Assembly: GCF_003285005.1 (NCBI RefSeq) | Contig: NZ_QMFA01000001.1 | Span: 437,713 to 501,712 of the forward strand | Direction of reading: 5' to 3' | DNA: 64,000 nt | Origin: Paenibacillus sp. YN15 | Lineage (GTDB): Bacteria; Bacillota; Bacilli; Paenibacillales; NBRC-103111 | Part shown: piece by piece, positions 19,412-27,943 of the stretch | Layout of the letters: the number at the start of each line of letters is the position of its first letter | How positions within the stretch are numbered: the first letter of the stretch is position 1 | The notes under the pieces: generated by a model | Databases searched by the model: none | What the model was told of the DNA's origin: nothing | The model's input: only the letters and a program-made list of their open reading frames with translations | Translations under genes and position numbers: made by a program

Positions 19412-20461
19412 TTAAGCCAGAACCTTCAGGATAGACAGCTCGGGATGTTTGCTTAAATCCACAAACTCATTGTCGATGCGGATCAGCGGGCGGAAAAAGT
19501 CGGTGTAATTGGTCAGCACAATAGTGCCGCGCCTGCCATCGAACAGCTCAACGGTTTTGCCCAGGAGGTTAGGCACCAGATTCCGGATGAAGACCTGGGT
19601 AATGGTGGGGTCAAGGCTCGAAAAGCTGAGCCGGTTCAGCTCCTTCAGCACAAACAGCAGATCCCGTTCCTTCTGGTAAACCCGCGAGGTAATCATGGCG
19701 CTGTAAATATCGGTGACGGCCAAGATTCTGCCGATGACGGAAATTTCCTCCCCCTTAAGGCCTAGGGGATAGCCGCTGCCGTCCATTCGTTCGTGGTGCT
19801 GCATGGCGCCCAGCATAATCGGGGAATCGTCGGGATAGGTCTTCCGCAGAATGTCCGCTCCGTATTCCACATGCTTCTTCACCGCGCTGTATTCCTCATC
19901 CGTCAGCTTTGAGGGCTTCCTTAGGATCGCGGGATCAATCCTGCTCATGCCGATATCATGGACGAACCCCGCTTTTCCCGCATCCAGGGCGAAGCTTTCC
20001 GGATAACCCAGCCAGCGGGCCAAATAATAGGCAAGCATCCCTACTTGAACGCTGTGGTTAAAGGTGTAATCATCGCTGTTCTCCAGGGAAAGCAGCAGGG
20101 ACACGAGATTTTTCTCTTTGTGAAAGCTTTCGGCCAACGGCTCGAAGCTGGCATCCACAATATCCTGTTCAATGCGCCCTTCCTCCAGCGCCTGGCTGAA
20201 CAGAATGTCCAAGCCGGCCAAGCTGGCATCATAGGAAATCTGGACGGAAGGGTAGGAGATGATCGTCGGCAGGGTGACACCGGCGGGGGCCGCATCCGGA
20301 GAGCGCTCAATCTCGATGTATTCAATATTGTGAGCCAGAAGCCGCGCGATGGAATCGCTCCCCAAACGAGCGTCCGCCGATAAAACATGGAGACCGTAAG
20401 AATTAAACACATCCTGAATCAATTTGTCTCCAGGAAGAAGATCCATAATATGGATTCTCAT
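19412..20461 (-). CDS. HD-GYP domain c-di-GMP phosphodiesterase
   Basis: A 349-residue cytoplasmic protein. The HD-GYP domain (about residues 115-300) has His136 of NHSVQ, the His168-Asp169 pair (FVHDIG), the HHERMDGSGYP motif and the DIYSAM segment, so metal ligands and GYP are intact. Such enzymes hydrolyse cyclic di-GMP. The N-terminal 110 residues contain the short 'GDKLIQDVFNSYG' module often preceding HD-GYP in Bacillales. It stands alone with a terminator after it. A second protein of the same design is at 25001-26098. Confidence 0.9.
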   Translation of the reverse strand: MRIHIMDLLPGDKLIQDVFNSYGLHVLSADARLGSDSIARLLAHNIEYIEIERSPDAAPAGVTLPTIISYPSVQISYDASLAGLDILFSQALEEGRIEQDIVDASFEPLAESFHKEKNLVSLLLSLENSDDYTFNHSVQVGMLAYYLARWLGYPESFALDAGKAGFVHDIGMSRIDPAILRKPSKLTDEEYSAVKKHVEYGADILRKTYPDDSPIMLGAMQHHERMDGSGYPLGLKGEEISVIGRILAVTDIYSAMITSRVYQKERDLLFVLKELNRLSFSSLDPTITQVFIRNLVPNLLGKTVELFDGRRGTIVLTNYTDFFRPLIRIDNEFVDLSKHPELSILKVLA

Positions 20462-20568
20462 TAATATGTCACCCCATGGCGAAAATCATCACATTTTTGT
20501 GTAACATTATAGTAGCAAGGGATGCATATTTTGGCAATACTAAATGTTCCAATTTTTCACAGATGCCC

Positions 20569-21633
20569 TTACATGCCAACGTATCTGCTATAAAAGGATT
20601 TGGCCGCCGCCAGGTCCGCCGTTCCTTGGACCATCGCTCTTCCGTCGGGGAAAAGCACCAGGGTCAGGCCGTTGTCCGCTCTGTATTTCAGCAAAAACGC
20701 ATTGCGCTCGGTGGAGCCGGAGCGCCTGAGCGCCAGCTCCAGCTCCTCCAGGTCCAGCTGCCGGGGGCGAACCGGGACAATCTGCACAGCGTTGCGGCCG
20801 CATAGCGATTGGAGGGTTTCCCCTTCCAGCTCCGCTGTCAAATAATCAAACTGCCCCTGGCCGCAGCAGGGGCATTCCTCCCGGCGGGCGCCCGACATGT
20901 CCATGCCTCCCTGGAAATTATGCCACAGGTCGAAGTGCAGCATCCCCTTGTTCAGCGCCTCCCGGTTGCCGCTTAAGAGCTTCAGCGCTTCCGCGGCTTG
21001 GCAGGAGGCCACAACATGGATGATGGGCCCCAGCACTCCCGCCGTATCGCAGGTTTCCATAGCGCCCTGGTCCGGCGGCTGCTGGAACAGGCAGCGGAAG
21101 CAGGGGGTGGCTCCCGGAAGAATTGTCATCATGACGCCGCGGGCGCTTACCGCTCCGCCGTAAATCCAGGGAATGCCATGCTTCACGCAGACATCGTTAA
21201 TCAGGAAGCGGACCGCGAAGTTGTCGCTGCCGTCCAGCACCAGGTCCACACCCGTCAGCAATTCCTCCGCATTGGACGGGTTTAAGTCCGTCACATGAGG
21301 CTCAATCTCAACCAGGCTGTTGATCCTGCCCAGCCGCTCTGCGGCCGCCGCGGCTTTGGGCCGGGAAGCTGCGGCATCGGCCTCCTCATAAAGCATCTGC
21401 CGCTGCAGATTGCTCTCCTCTACAAAATCCCGGTCAATCAGGCGGAGATAGCCAATGCCGGCCCGCACCATGTGGTTGGCCAGCACCGTTCCCAACGCCC
21501 CCATGCCGACGATGGCCACCCGGGAATGCATCAGCTTCCGCTGGCCGGATTCGCCCAAGGGGCCAAAGAGCACCTGCCGGGAATAACGGCCCGGCACCGT
21601 TCCGGGAGAAACCGGCTTTTCGGTTGCGCTCAT
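20569..21633 (-). CDS. moeB: MoeB/ThiF family adenylyltransferase
   Basis: E1-like enzyme that adenylates the C-terminal glycine of a sulfur-carrier protein (MoaD or ThiS). The 354-residue protein has the nucleotide loop VGMGALGTVLA, DRDFVEESNLQRQ, the DGSDNF motif, zinc cysteines in PCFRC and CPCC, and a Cys in METCDTAG. The ATG at 21633 overlaps the stop of the MoaD-MoaE gene (ATGA), so a molybdopterin role is most likely. The C-terminal 90 residues look like a separate small domain rather than a rhodanese. Confidence 0.85.
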   Translation of the reverse strand: MSATEKPVSPGTVPGRYSRQVLFGPLGESGQRKLMHSRVAIVGMGALGTVLANHMVRAGIGYLRLIDRDFVEESNLQRQMLYEEADAAASRPKAAAAAERLGRINSLVEIEPHVTDLNPSNAEELLTGVDLVLDGSDNFAVRFLINDVCVKHGIPWIYGGAVSARGVMMTILPGATPCFRCLFQQPPDQGAMETCDTAGVLGPIIHVVASCQAAEALKLLSGNREALNKGMLHFDLWHNFQGGMDMSGARREECPCCGQGQFDYLTAELEGETLQSLCGRNAVQIVPVRPRQLDLEELELALRRSGSTERNAFLLKYRADNGLTLVLFPDGRAMVQGTADLAAAKSFYSRYVGM

Positions 21634-22409
21634 CGGGATCGCTCCTCTCCGCCGTCGGCCAGGATAAGGGGATTCCATCCGCCGCCGGAACGGCCCGGGA
21701 TGCGGGTTCCGGATGCGGCTTGCGGCTGCGCCTGGGGATGGCTCCATTGTCCCGCTTCTTTTTTCCATATGGGCACAATCTGCTTCAACCGTTCGATGGC
21801 ATAACGGCTGGCTTCGTAGCAGGCATCCCGGTGGGGAGCCGAAACGGCGATTACCACGCTGGCTTCTCCCGCTTCCACCAGCCCCAGCCGGTGGGAAATG
21901 GCGCACAGGGCCCCGGGCCAGCGCGCCGCCACCTCGTCGCCGATCTGCCGGAGCGTGGCCAAGGCCATAGGGGCATAGGCTTCATACTCCAAGGCTTCCG
22001 TATGCAGGTCCCCGGTATATTCCCGGACGGTTCCCGTAAAAGCAAGGTTGGCGCCGCAGTTGGGATGGGCTGTTTTGGCGGCGATGCGCTCCGGCTCCAA
22101 GGGCTGCCGGGTCAGCTCGAACCTCTCTCCGCTGTCCGGTTCCTGTTCGGACCAGGCCGGGGAGCCGCCGGAGACGGGAGGGATCAGAGCCAGCTCATCC
22201 CCTTCGCGGATTTCGTCCTCCGGCTGTGCGTAAGCGTGGTTCCTGGCAAGAAAGGAAACGGATATGGAGGAGGCCGCATGGGGATATTCCCTGGCAAGGA
22301 GCTGCTTCAGGCCGCCGGCGGTAAGACGGTCCTCCCCGGTGGTAACGGTAACGGCGCTTCCTCCCATTTTGTCCGCCAATCCGGCGAATATCTGGATAGT
22401 CAGTTGCAT
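21630..22409 (-). CDS. MoaD-MoaE fusion, molybdopterin synthase
   Basis: A 259-residue protein joining both subunits of molybdopterin synthase. Residues 1-82 are MoaD: ubiquitin-like, ending LIPPVSGG. Residues about 94-230 are MoaE, with FTGTVREYT, ISHRLG, APHRDACYEA and the catalytic lysine region VPIWKKE. MoaD must normally expose its terminal Gly-Gly to carry sulfur, so a fused form is expected to need cleavage after Gly82, as described for the fused mycobacterial MoaX. The ATG at 22409 has AGGAGGTG just upstream. moeB follows in the same operon. Confidence 0.88.
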   Translation of the reverse strand: MQLTIQIFAGLADKMGGSAVTVTTGEDRLTAGGLKQLLAREYPHAASSISVSFLARNHAYAQPEDEIREGDELALIPPVSGGSPAWSEQEPDSGERFELTRQPLEPERIAAKTAHPNCGANLAFTGTVREYTGDLHTEALEYEAYAPMALATLRQIGDEVAARWPGALCAISHRLGLVEAGEASVVIAVSAPHRDACYEASRYAIERLKQIVPIWKKEAGQWSHPQAQPQAASGTRIPGRSGGGWNPLILADGGEERSR

Positions 22410-22514
22410 GATGCACCTCCTGATAATGGAACGCAGGGTCCGGGATTTGATCAACAGGCATGGACTCTGCTATTGTTAGCATAAGCTATAGAATTGTACA
22501 TCCCTTCAATAGAA

Positions 22515-22581
22515 GCGCGGTTTATGGCACTCCGGCAATTCCCCACCCGCGCCAAAGGACGCCGAGGGATGTTTATCCTCG
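22515..22581 (-). promoter_or_regulatory. Structured leader of the moaDE-moeB mRNA, class unknown
   Basis: On the minus strand, GCGCGG (22552-22547) can pair with CCGCGC (22520-22515), enclosing a GC-rich internal stem, and CGAGG/CCTCG (22581-22563) forms a hairpin before it. A TATGAT -10-like box lies just upstream of this block, giving a leader of roughly 160 bases. A molybdenum-cofactor riboswitch would fit the gene, but I cannot confirm the consensus. Confidence 0.3.
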
Positions 22582-22643
22582 TAACTATATCATAATTTGC
22601 AGGGTAATCGAAGTATTTCACAAGAAGGCTGGTTGATGAACCG

Positions 22644-24080
22644 ATGAAAAAACCGGAGAAGGTTGTGCTGCTGCATACCAACGATATTCACAGCTCCTTC
22701 CAGGTTATGCCGCGGGTTGCGGGGGCGATTGCCCGCCTTCGCGCAAGCCATTCGTCCGTTCCCGTGATTGTGGCGGACTGCGGCGATCACATGGACAGGA
22801 TGAGCACCATCACCGAGGCCGGGGCAGGCTCTGCCCATGTGGAGGTGCTGGAGGCGTCAGGCTATGATGCGGTCACCCTGGGCAACAACGAGGGGCTGAC
22901 CTTCACCAAGGCAAGGCTTCAGCAGCTGTTTGGAGGGGGAACGGCCTTCTCTGTGGTGGCGGCCAATTTGCGGGAACGGGAAACCGGCCGGGCGCCGGAG
23001 TGGATGAAGCCGGGAGTGATGTGGGAGAAGGACGGCCTGCGCATCGGGATTACGGGGGCCACAGCGCAATATCCGATTTTTTACCGGCTGTTGGGCTGGC
23101 ATGTGGATGAGCCGATGGAGGCGGTGCGGGAGGCGGTGCGTCATCTTCGGGAGATGGGGGCCCATGCGGTTGTGGTCCTGTCCCACCTGGGCCTGCGCAA
23201 CGACAAGCGGTTGGCGGAGGAGGTGGAGGGCATCGATGTGATCCTTGGCGGCCATACCCACCATGTGCTGGAGGAGCCGCTTTTCCATGGGCGAACCTGT
23301 CTCTGCGCCGCCGGGTCCATGGGCCGGTATGTGGGAGAGGTGGAGCTTTCCTTTGATCCCGATACCGGATACCTGCTGGGGGTGGAGGGCCGGCTTCATG
23401 AAACCGCCCGGGAGCAAGGGGACCCGGCGGTGAAGCGGCTTGTGGAACAACGGGCCCGGGAAGCGGCGGAGGTTATGCAGGAGCGGATCGCCGTGCTGGA
23501 TGAAGGCCTGGCTGTGGACTGGGAACGGGATTCCGCCCTGGGCAATCTGCTGGCTGCCGGCATCCGCAAGGAGACGGGGGCGGAGCTGGCCTTGATCAAT
23601 TCCGGCCAGCTGCTGACCAGCCTCCTGCCGGGGCCTGTTACCCGGGAGACGCTGCTAGAGCTCTGCCCGTCACCCGTAAATCCCTGCATCACCACCCTTA
23701 CCGGGCAGGAACTGCGGCAGGCGCTGGAGGAGTCGCTGCTTGCGGAATTTGTGGAGCTGCCCCTGTACGGGAACGGCTTCCGCGGCAAACGGCTGGGCGG
23801 GCTGTGCGTGGACGGCCTGGAGGTGTATTGGAATCCCGGCCAGGAGCCCTATATGAAGATCAGCGCCATACTGCATAAGGGGGAACCGCTTCTTCCCGAC
23901 CGGGAGTACCGGGTGGCCACAGGCGATATGTTCACCTTCGGCACCGGGTACCTGAGCCTGAAGGGGAGAGACGCCCAATACTTTCTCCCGGATTTCCTGC
24001 GGCATGTGCTGGAGAAGGAGCTCAATGACCGGGAGGCGCTGCGGCTGTGCCGGACAGCCAGATTTCACTTGTCCCCGTAA
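22644..24080 (+). CDS. YunD-like metallophosphatase / 5'-nucleotidase
   Basis: A 478-residue calcineurin-type phosphoesterase with a C-terminal 5'-nucleotidase domain. Metal-binding motifs are LHTNDIHSSF, ADCGDHMDR, LGNNEG, VLSHLG and GGHTHHVLE. The substrate domain contains ALINSGQLL and YLSLKGRD. Unlike UshA it has no signal peptide, so it acts in the cytoplasm, as for the Bacillus YunD group. A plausible substrate is a nucleotide or nucleotide cofactor. The ATG at 22644 has only a weak ribosome site. Divergent from moaDE. Confidence 0.88.
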   Translation: MKKPEKVVLLHTNDIHSSFQVMPRVAGAIARLRASHSSVPVIVADCGDHMDRMSTITEAGAGSAHVEVLEASGYDAVTLGNNEGLTFTKARLQQLFGGGTAFSVVAANLRERETGRAPEWMKPGVMWEKDGLRIGITGATAQYPIFYRLLGWHVDEPMEAVREAVRHLREMGAHAVVVLSHLGLRNDKRLAEEVEGIDVILGGHTHHVLEEPLFHGRTCLCAAGSMGRYVGEVELSFDPDTGYLLGVEGRLHETAREQGDPAVKRLVEQRAREAAEVMQERIAVLDEGLAVDWERDSALGNLLAAGIRKETGAELALINSGQLLTSLLPGPVTRETLLELCPSPVNPCITTLTGQELRQALEESLLAEFVELPLYGNGFRGKRLGGLCVDGLEVYWNPGQEPYMKISAILHKGEPLLPDREYRVATGDMFTFGTGYLSLKGRDAQYFLPDFLRHVLEKELNDREALRLCRTARFHLSP

Positions 24081-24145
24081 GGCTCGTCCTATACAATAAA
24101 AACGATGTATTTACACGCGCAAAACATTTCTTTCGGGAGGTTCCA

Positions 24146-24946
24146 ATGAGTCTTTGGATTGCAATCATTATTGGGATTATTGAAGGGTTGACGGAATTTC
24201 TTCCCGTCTCCTCCACAGGGCATATGATCATAGCCGGCCACGCCATGAATTTCACCGGCGCCAAGGCGGACAGCTTCGAGGTTATCATCCAGTTGGGGGC
24301 AATCCTGGCCATTGCGGTGCTGTATTGGAAGAAGGTGCTCCGCCTTTTCGGCATCCGGGACAAAAGCGCCAAGCAGGCGCAGGGGCCGCAGATGAACCTG
24401 CTCCATATTGCCATCGGCATCGTTCCGGCGCTGGGGCTGGCCTATATTTTCAGAGATTACATCAAGCTGCTTTTTATGCCGGAAACGGTGATTATCAGTC
24501 TGGTGGTAGGCGGCATCTTCATGATTGTGGCGGAGAAATTCCAGCCTGAGATTACCGCGGACACCATGGACCAGATTACATACAAGCAAGCCTTCTTCAT
24601 CGGCATCTCGCAAATTCTGTCCCTGTGGCCGGGCTTTTCCCGCTCCGGCTCCACCATTGCGGGAGGGATGCTGGCAGGCGCCAGCCGCGCCGCGGCGGCG
24701 GATTTCACCTTTATTATGGCCCTGCCCATTATGACGGCGGCCTGCGGCTACGAGCTGCTCAAAAGCTATTCCCAGATGACCATGGATGACGCCCTGTTTT
24801 TTGCGGTGGGGTTTGTGGTATCTTTTCTCGTGGCGCTTCTGGCCGTGGCTGCCTTCATTAAGCTGGTGGGCCGTCTGAAGCTGACGGTATTCTCCTATTA
24901 CCGGTTTGTGCTGGCTGCGGTAGTATTTCTTTATTTCATTTTTTAG
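24146..24946 (+). CDS. uppP: Undecaprenyl-diphosphatase UppP
   Basis: Membrane enzyme that recycles undecaprenyl diphosphate for wall synthesis; also confers bacitracin tolerance. The 266-residue protein shows IIEGLTEFLPVSSTGHMI at the N-terminus and SLWPGFSRSGSTIAGG, the two signature regions, plus about eight membrane helices. The ATG at 24146 follows GGGAGG by 5 bases; the upstream open frame overlapping the phosphatase gene is not used. Confidence 0.96.
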   Translation: MSLWIAIIIGIIEGLTEFLPVSSTGHMIIAGHAMNFTGAKADSFEVIIQLGAILAIAVLYWKKVLRLFGIRDKSAKQAQGPQMNLLHIAIGIVPALGLAYIFRDYIKLLFMPETVIISLVVGGIFMIVAEKFQPEITADTMDQITYKQAFFIGISQILSLWPGFSRSGSTIAGGMLAGASRAAAADFTFIMALPIMTAACGYELLKSYSQMTMDDALFFAVGFVVSFLVALLAVAAFIKLVGRLKLTVFSYYRFVLAAVVFLYFIF

Positions 24947-25000
24947 AGTGATTGTAAACCGCCTCTGATTTGATATTACTGAAGGAACGAGGACATCACG

Positions 25001-26098
25001 ATGCGCTTATTGCCGATCACCGTATGCAAGCCGGGGATGAAGCTTGGCAGGAATATTTACAATGAGGAAGGGCTGATTCTGCTGGCGGAGCATATGGAGC
25101 TGACCGATTCCATCATCAGCCGCCTGTCCATGCATGGAATTGACTTCCTGTACATTGATGATCCCAGAACAGATGATATCGCCATCCCCGAGCTGTTGAC
25201 CGATGAAACCAGGCAAGCCGCCACCAGGGTGATCCGTTCCCACTTCCGAAGACTGATGGATGATTCCAGCCGCAAGAAGCCGGCCCGGGTGGGCGCCTTA
25301 AGCAAGGACTTCCGCCAGATTTTGAATATGATCATCGATGATCTGAGCCATCAGCAGAACGCGATGATTATGCTCACAGTGATGCAGATTACCGACCACT
25401 ACCTCTTCCAGCATTCCATAAATGTCTGCATTTACGCCACCCTGCTGGGGATGGCCCACGGCTATAACCGGGACCAGCTGCAGACCATGGGTCTGGGCGC
25501 CCTCCTGCATGATATCGGCAAGACCAAGATTGATATGGGCATTCTCAAAAAGCCCGGCGAGCTGTCGGACGAGGAATTCGGGAGCATGAAGCAGCATACG
25601 GTTCTGGGCTTTCAGATGCTGAAGGATGAGCCCAATATTCCTCTTCTGGCGGCCCACTGCGCCCTGCAGCATCATGAGCGGCTGGACGGCAGCGGTTATC
25701 CCCGCTCTCTTAAGGGCCACGAGATTCTGGAATATGCCAAGTGGATCGGCCTGGTGGACGCTTATGACGCCATGACCACCCATCGTGTATACCGCAACGC
25801 CATGCTCCCCCATCAGGTTATGGAAATTCTGTATACCGAGGCGGGAATCAAGTTTGATCTGGACAAGGTGGAGCTGTTCCGCGACAAGGTGGCGATTTAT
25901 CCCTTGGGGGTTTCCGTGATGCTCAACAGCGGAGAGTCCGGGGTTGTGGTGGATCTGAACGCCTCATACCCCCAGCGTCCGGTGATCCGCATCCTCAAGA
26001 ATGAAGGCGGCGAGGAGCTTGCAGTTCCATATGAAGTGGATTTGTCCAAAAAACTGACTCTGATGATCCAGTCTGTCAATGAGCCCGAAGCCTTCTGA
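25001..26098 (+). CDS. HD-GYP domain c-di-GMP phosphodiesterase
   Basis: A 365-residue protein with intact HD-GYP motifs: QHSINVC, LLHDIGKTKID, HHERLDGSGYP and VDAYDAMTTHRVY. The N-terminal 125 residues hold the GMKLGRNIYNEEGLILL module; the C-terminal 60 residues form a small beta domain. It has the same overall plan as the gene at 19412-20461, suggesting paralogues. A short hairpin follows. Confidence 0.92.
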   Translation: MRLLPITVCKPGMKLGRNIYNEEGLILLAEHMELTDSIISRLSMHGIDFLYIDDPRTDDIAIPELLTDETRQAATRVIRSHFRRLMDDSSRKKPARVGALSKDFRQILNMIIDDLSHQQNAMIMLTVMQITDHYLFQHSINVCIYATLLGMAHGYNRDQLQTMGLGALLHDIGKTKIDMGILKKPGELSDEEFGSMKQHTVLGFQMLKDEPNIPLLAAHCALQHHERLDGSGYPRSLKGHEILEYAKWIGLVDAYDAMTTHRVYRNAMLPHQVMEILYTEAGIKFDLDKVELFRDKVAIYPLGVSVMLNSGESGVVVDLNASYPQRPVIRILKNEGGEELAVPYEVDLSKKLTLMIQSVNEPEAF

Positions 26099-26113
26099 CA
26101 GACGGGAAAATAG

Positions 26114-26145
26114 AAGCCGGCAGGCCCTAAGCTTGCCGGCTTTGC
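26114..26145 (+). terminator. Hairpin terminator after HD-GYP gene
   Basis: AAGCCGGCA / TGCCGGCTT stem; T-tract short. Confidence 0.55.
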
Positions 26146-26217
26146 TGTATTTGGGGTTCCATTTAGAATCATTATTGGGTAAAATACATGATAGAGTCGG
26201 TATAAGGGGAGAGTATA

Positions 26218-27363
26218 ATGATTGAGCTTGACCGGAACGCAGCGGCGCCGGATATTTGCCCTGACCATGACCCGTGGGACCCCATTCACAGTCTGACGCG
26301 CTACGGCAGGCACACGCTGACCAGCGTGGAGGTAACCGTCTCGCATTTGTGCAATATGCGGTGCGAGCATTGCGCTGTGGGAGACAGCCTGGTGATGAAG
26401 GAAGGGGAGATGCTGCCGCTTGACCGTCTTTTGCACCGGTTGGAGGAGGTCGGCCGCCTTGCGACCATCAGCATCACCGGAGGGGAACCGACTTTTAGGA
26501 GGGAAACGGTGCGGAATGTCATCCTTCCGCTTCTGCGCTACGCCAGACAGCGGGGACTCCGTTCCCAGCTTAACTCCAACATTACCATGGACCTGGAGCG
26601 GTATGAGGAGCTTGCGCCTTATCTCGACGTGCTTCATATTTCCCATAATTATACGGGGGCGGAGGATTTCCGGGAGATCGGCTTTGCCCGGTCGGCAAAT
26701 CCTGCCGGCAACGGCTCGGCAGCAAGGCTGTACGAGCAGATGATGAACAATGCCCGGGCTTTGGCGCGGGGAGGGCTGTTTGTTTCCGCCGAAAGCATGA
26801 TCAACTATCGTACCCATGAGAAGCTGCCGGAGATTCACCGGCTGATTGTGGAGATGGGCTGCAGGCGGCATGAGGTGCATCCCATGTATCCCAGCGCATT
26901 TGCCCGGCACCTGCCGGTTCTGGGGCTGGAGGAGCTCCGGCAGGCGGTTCACCGGCTGCTGGACGCAAGGGACCCGTCCGTGTGGATGCTGTTCGGCACG
27001 CTGCCCTTCTTCGCCTGCAACGAAAACGGCGAGGACCGGAAGCTGCTGGAGCGGCTGAAGGCCGCCCCCAAGGTAACGGTCCGCAATGACCCGGACGGCC
27101 GGAACCGTCTGAATGTCAGCTTGTTTAATGGAAACGTCCATGTGACGGATTTCGCCGATTTCCCGCCGTTGGGCAATATCGGGCAGGACCGTCTGGAGGA
27201 GGTGTTCGACCGCTGGCTGGACCATCCCCTCTCCCGCACGGTAAGCTGCCATTGTCCCGCCGTTTCCTGCTGCGGGCCCAATCTTCTGGTGAAGGATACC
27301 TATTACAAAGATGAGGATTTCACCGGCCGCGAAGCGCCGGAGGAAGCCTCCGGAACTCTTTGA
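26218..27363 (+). CDS. yfkAB: Radical SAM protein YfkAB (CxCxxxxC type)
   Basis: A 381-residue radical SAM enzyme. The SAM cluster motif is Cys45-x3-Cys49-x2-Cys52 (CNMRCEHC), followed by ITGGEPTF. Near the end a CHCPAVSCC segment matches the CxCxxxxC motif that defines the YfkA/YfkB family, probably binding a second cluster. The reaction is unknown. GGGGAGAG lies just before the ATG. A strong hairpin with a T run follows. Confidence 0.9.
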   Translation: MIELDRNAAAPDICPDHDPWDPIHSLTRYGRHTLTSVEVTVSHLCNMRCEHCAVGDSLVMKEGEMLPLDRLLHRLEEVGRLATISITGGEPTFRRETVRNVILPLLRYARQRGLRSQLNSNITMDLERYEELAPYLDVLHISHNYTGAEDFREIGFARSANPAGNGSAARLYEQMMNNARALARGGLFVSAESMINYRTHEKLPEIHRLIVEMGCRRHEVHPMYPSAFARHLPVLGLEELRQAVHRLLDARDPSVWMLFGTLPFFACNENGEDRKLLERLKAAPKVTVRNDPDGRNRLNVSLFNGNVHVTDFADFPPLGNIGQDRLEEVFDRWLDHPLSRTVSCHCPAVSCCGPNLLVKDTYYKDEDFTGREAPEEASGTL

Positions 27364-27379
27364 TGGACAGATCGCATTG

Positions 27380-27421
27380 AAGCTGCAGAGACGGAATTTC
27401 CGTCCGCCTGCGGCTTTTTTT
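27380..27421 (+). terminator. Intrinsic terminator after yfkAB
   Basis: AAGCTGCAG...CTGCGGCTT outer stem with inner GACGGAA/TTCCGTC, followed by eight T. Confidence 0.85.
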
Positions 27422-27508
27422 TGCGGCGGTGAGGACCGGGGGGAGACGGAAGAAGGAGCGGTTGGCCGGAAGAATTGTATGGTGCGGTATGTGCAGCGGC
27501 GATGTTCC

Positions 27509-27580
27509 ACGGATAGTTGGCGTATAGTCCCCCCCATTGATGATCGCGGATAGTTGGCGTATAGTCCCCCCCATTGATGG
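27509..27580. repeat. 37-bp tandem duplication abutting locus 3
   Basis: GGATAGTTGG-CGTATAGTCC... begins at 27511 and again at 27548; a third GGACAG follows 37 bases later as the first unit of the four-unit element. The copies are nearly identical, implying recent duplication of a unit. Confidence 0.8.
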
Positions 27581-27763
27581 TCGCGGACAGAGGGTACGCT
27601 ATTTTCCTCATTTGACCTTTTTCTCGATTTTCGCGGACAGACAATCCGTTATTCCCCTCCAGAAGCATGGAGAACCCCTGTTTTTTCACATTTAACGAAT
27701 CCTGTGTCCGCTCCGAAGAAAAAAGGGCGGATTTTTGCGAAATAACGGAATCAGGGTCCGCCG
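27581..27763. repeat. Four-unit 23-nt intergenic element, locus 3 (> > < <)
   Basis: Direct units TCGCGGACAG...TATT at 27581-27603 and 27631-27653; inverted units at 27691-27713 and 27741-27763. Spacers are 27, 37 and 27 nt, exactly as in locus 1, although the word shares only CGG and TATT positions with it. It fills the gap between yfkAB and the chemoreceptor gene. Confidence 0.85.
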
Positions 27764-27943
27764 TCAAATGAGCAGCACAGCACCGTTGGGCGCTTATCCT
27801 CGCACATATACATGGCAATAATTCTGTTTTACACAATTTACTTGGATTTTAATAATAATTCGATGAAATTCGCTAAAAATTGAGCTATAATAACTATTAT
27901 CTATAGTTTAAATGGCCTGGAGCAGGCGGTGAGGAGAGCCAAG

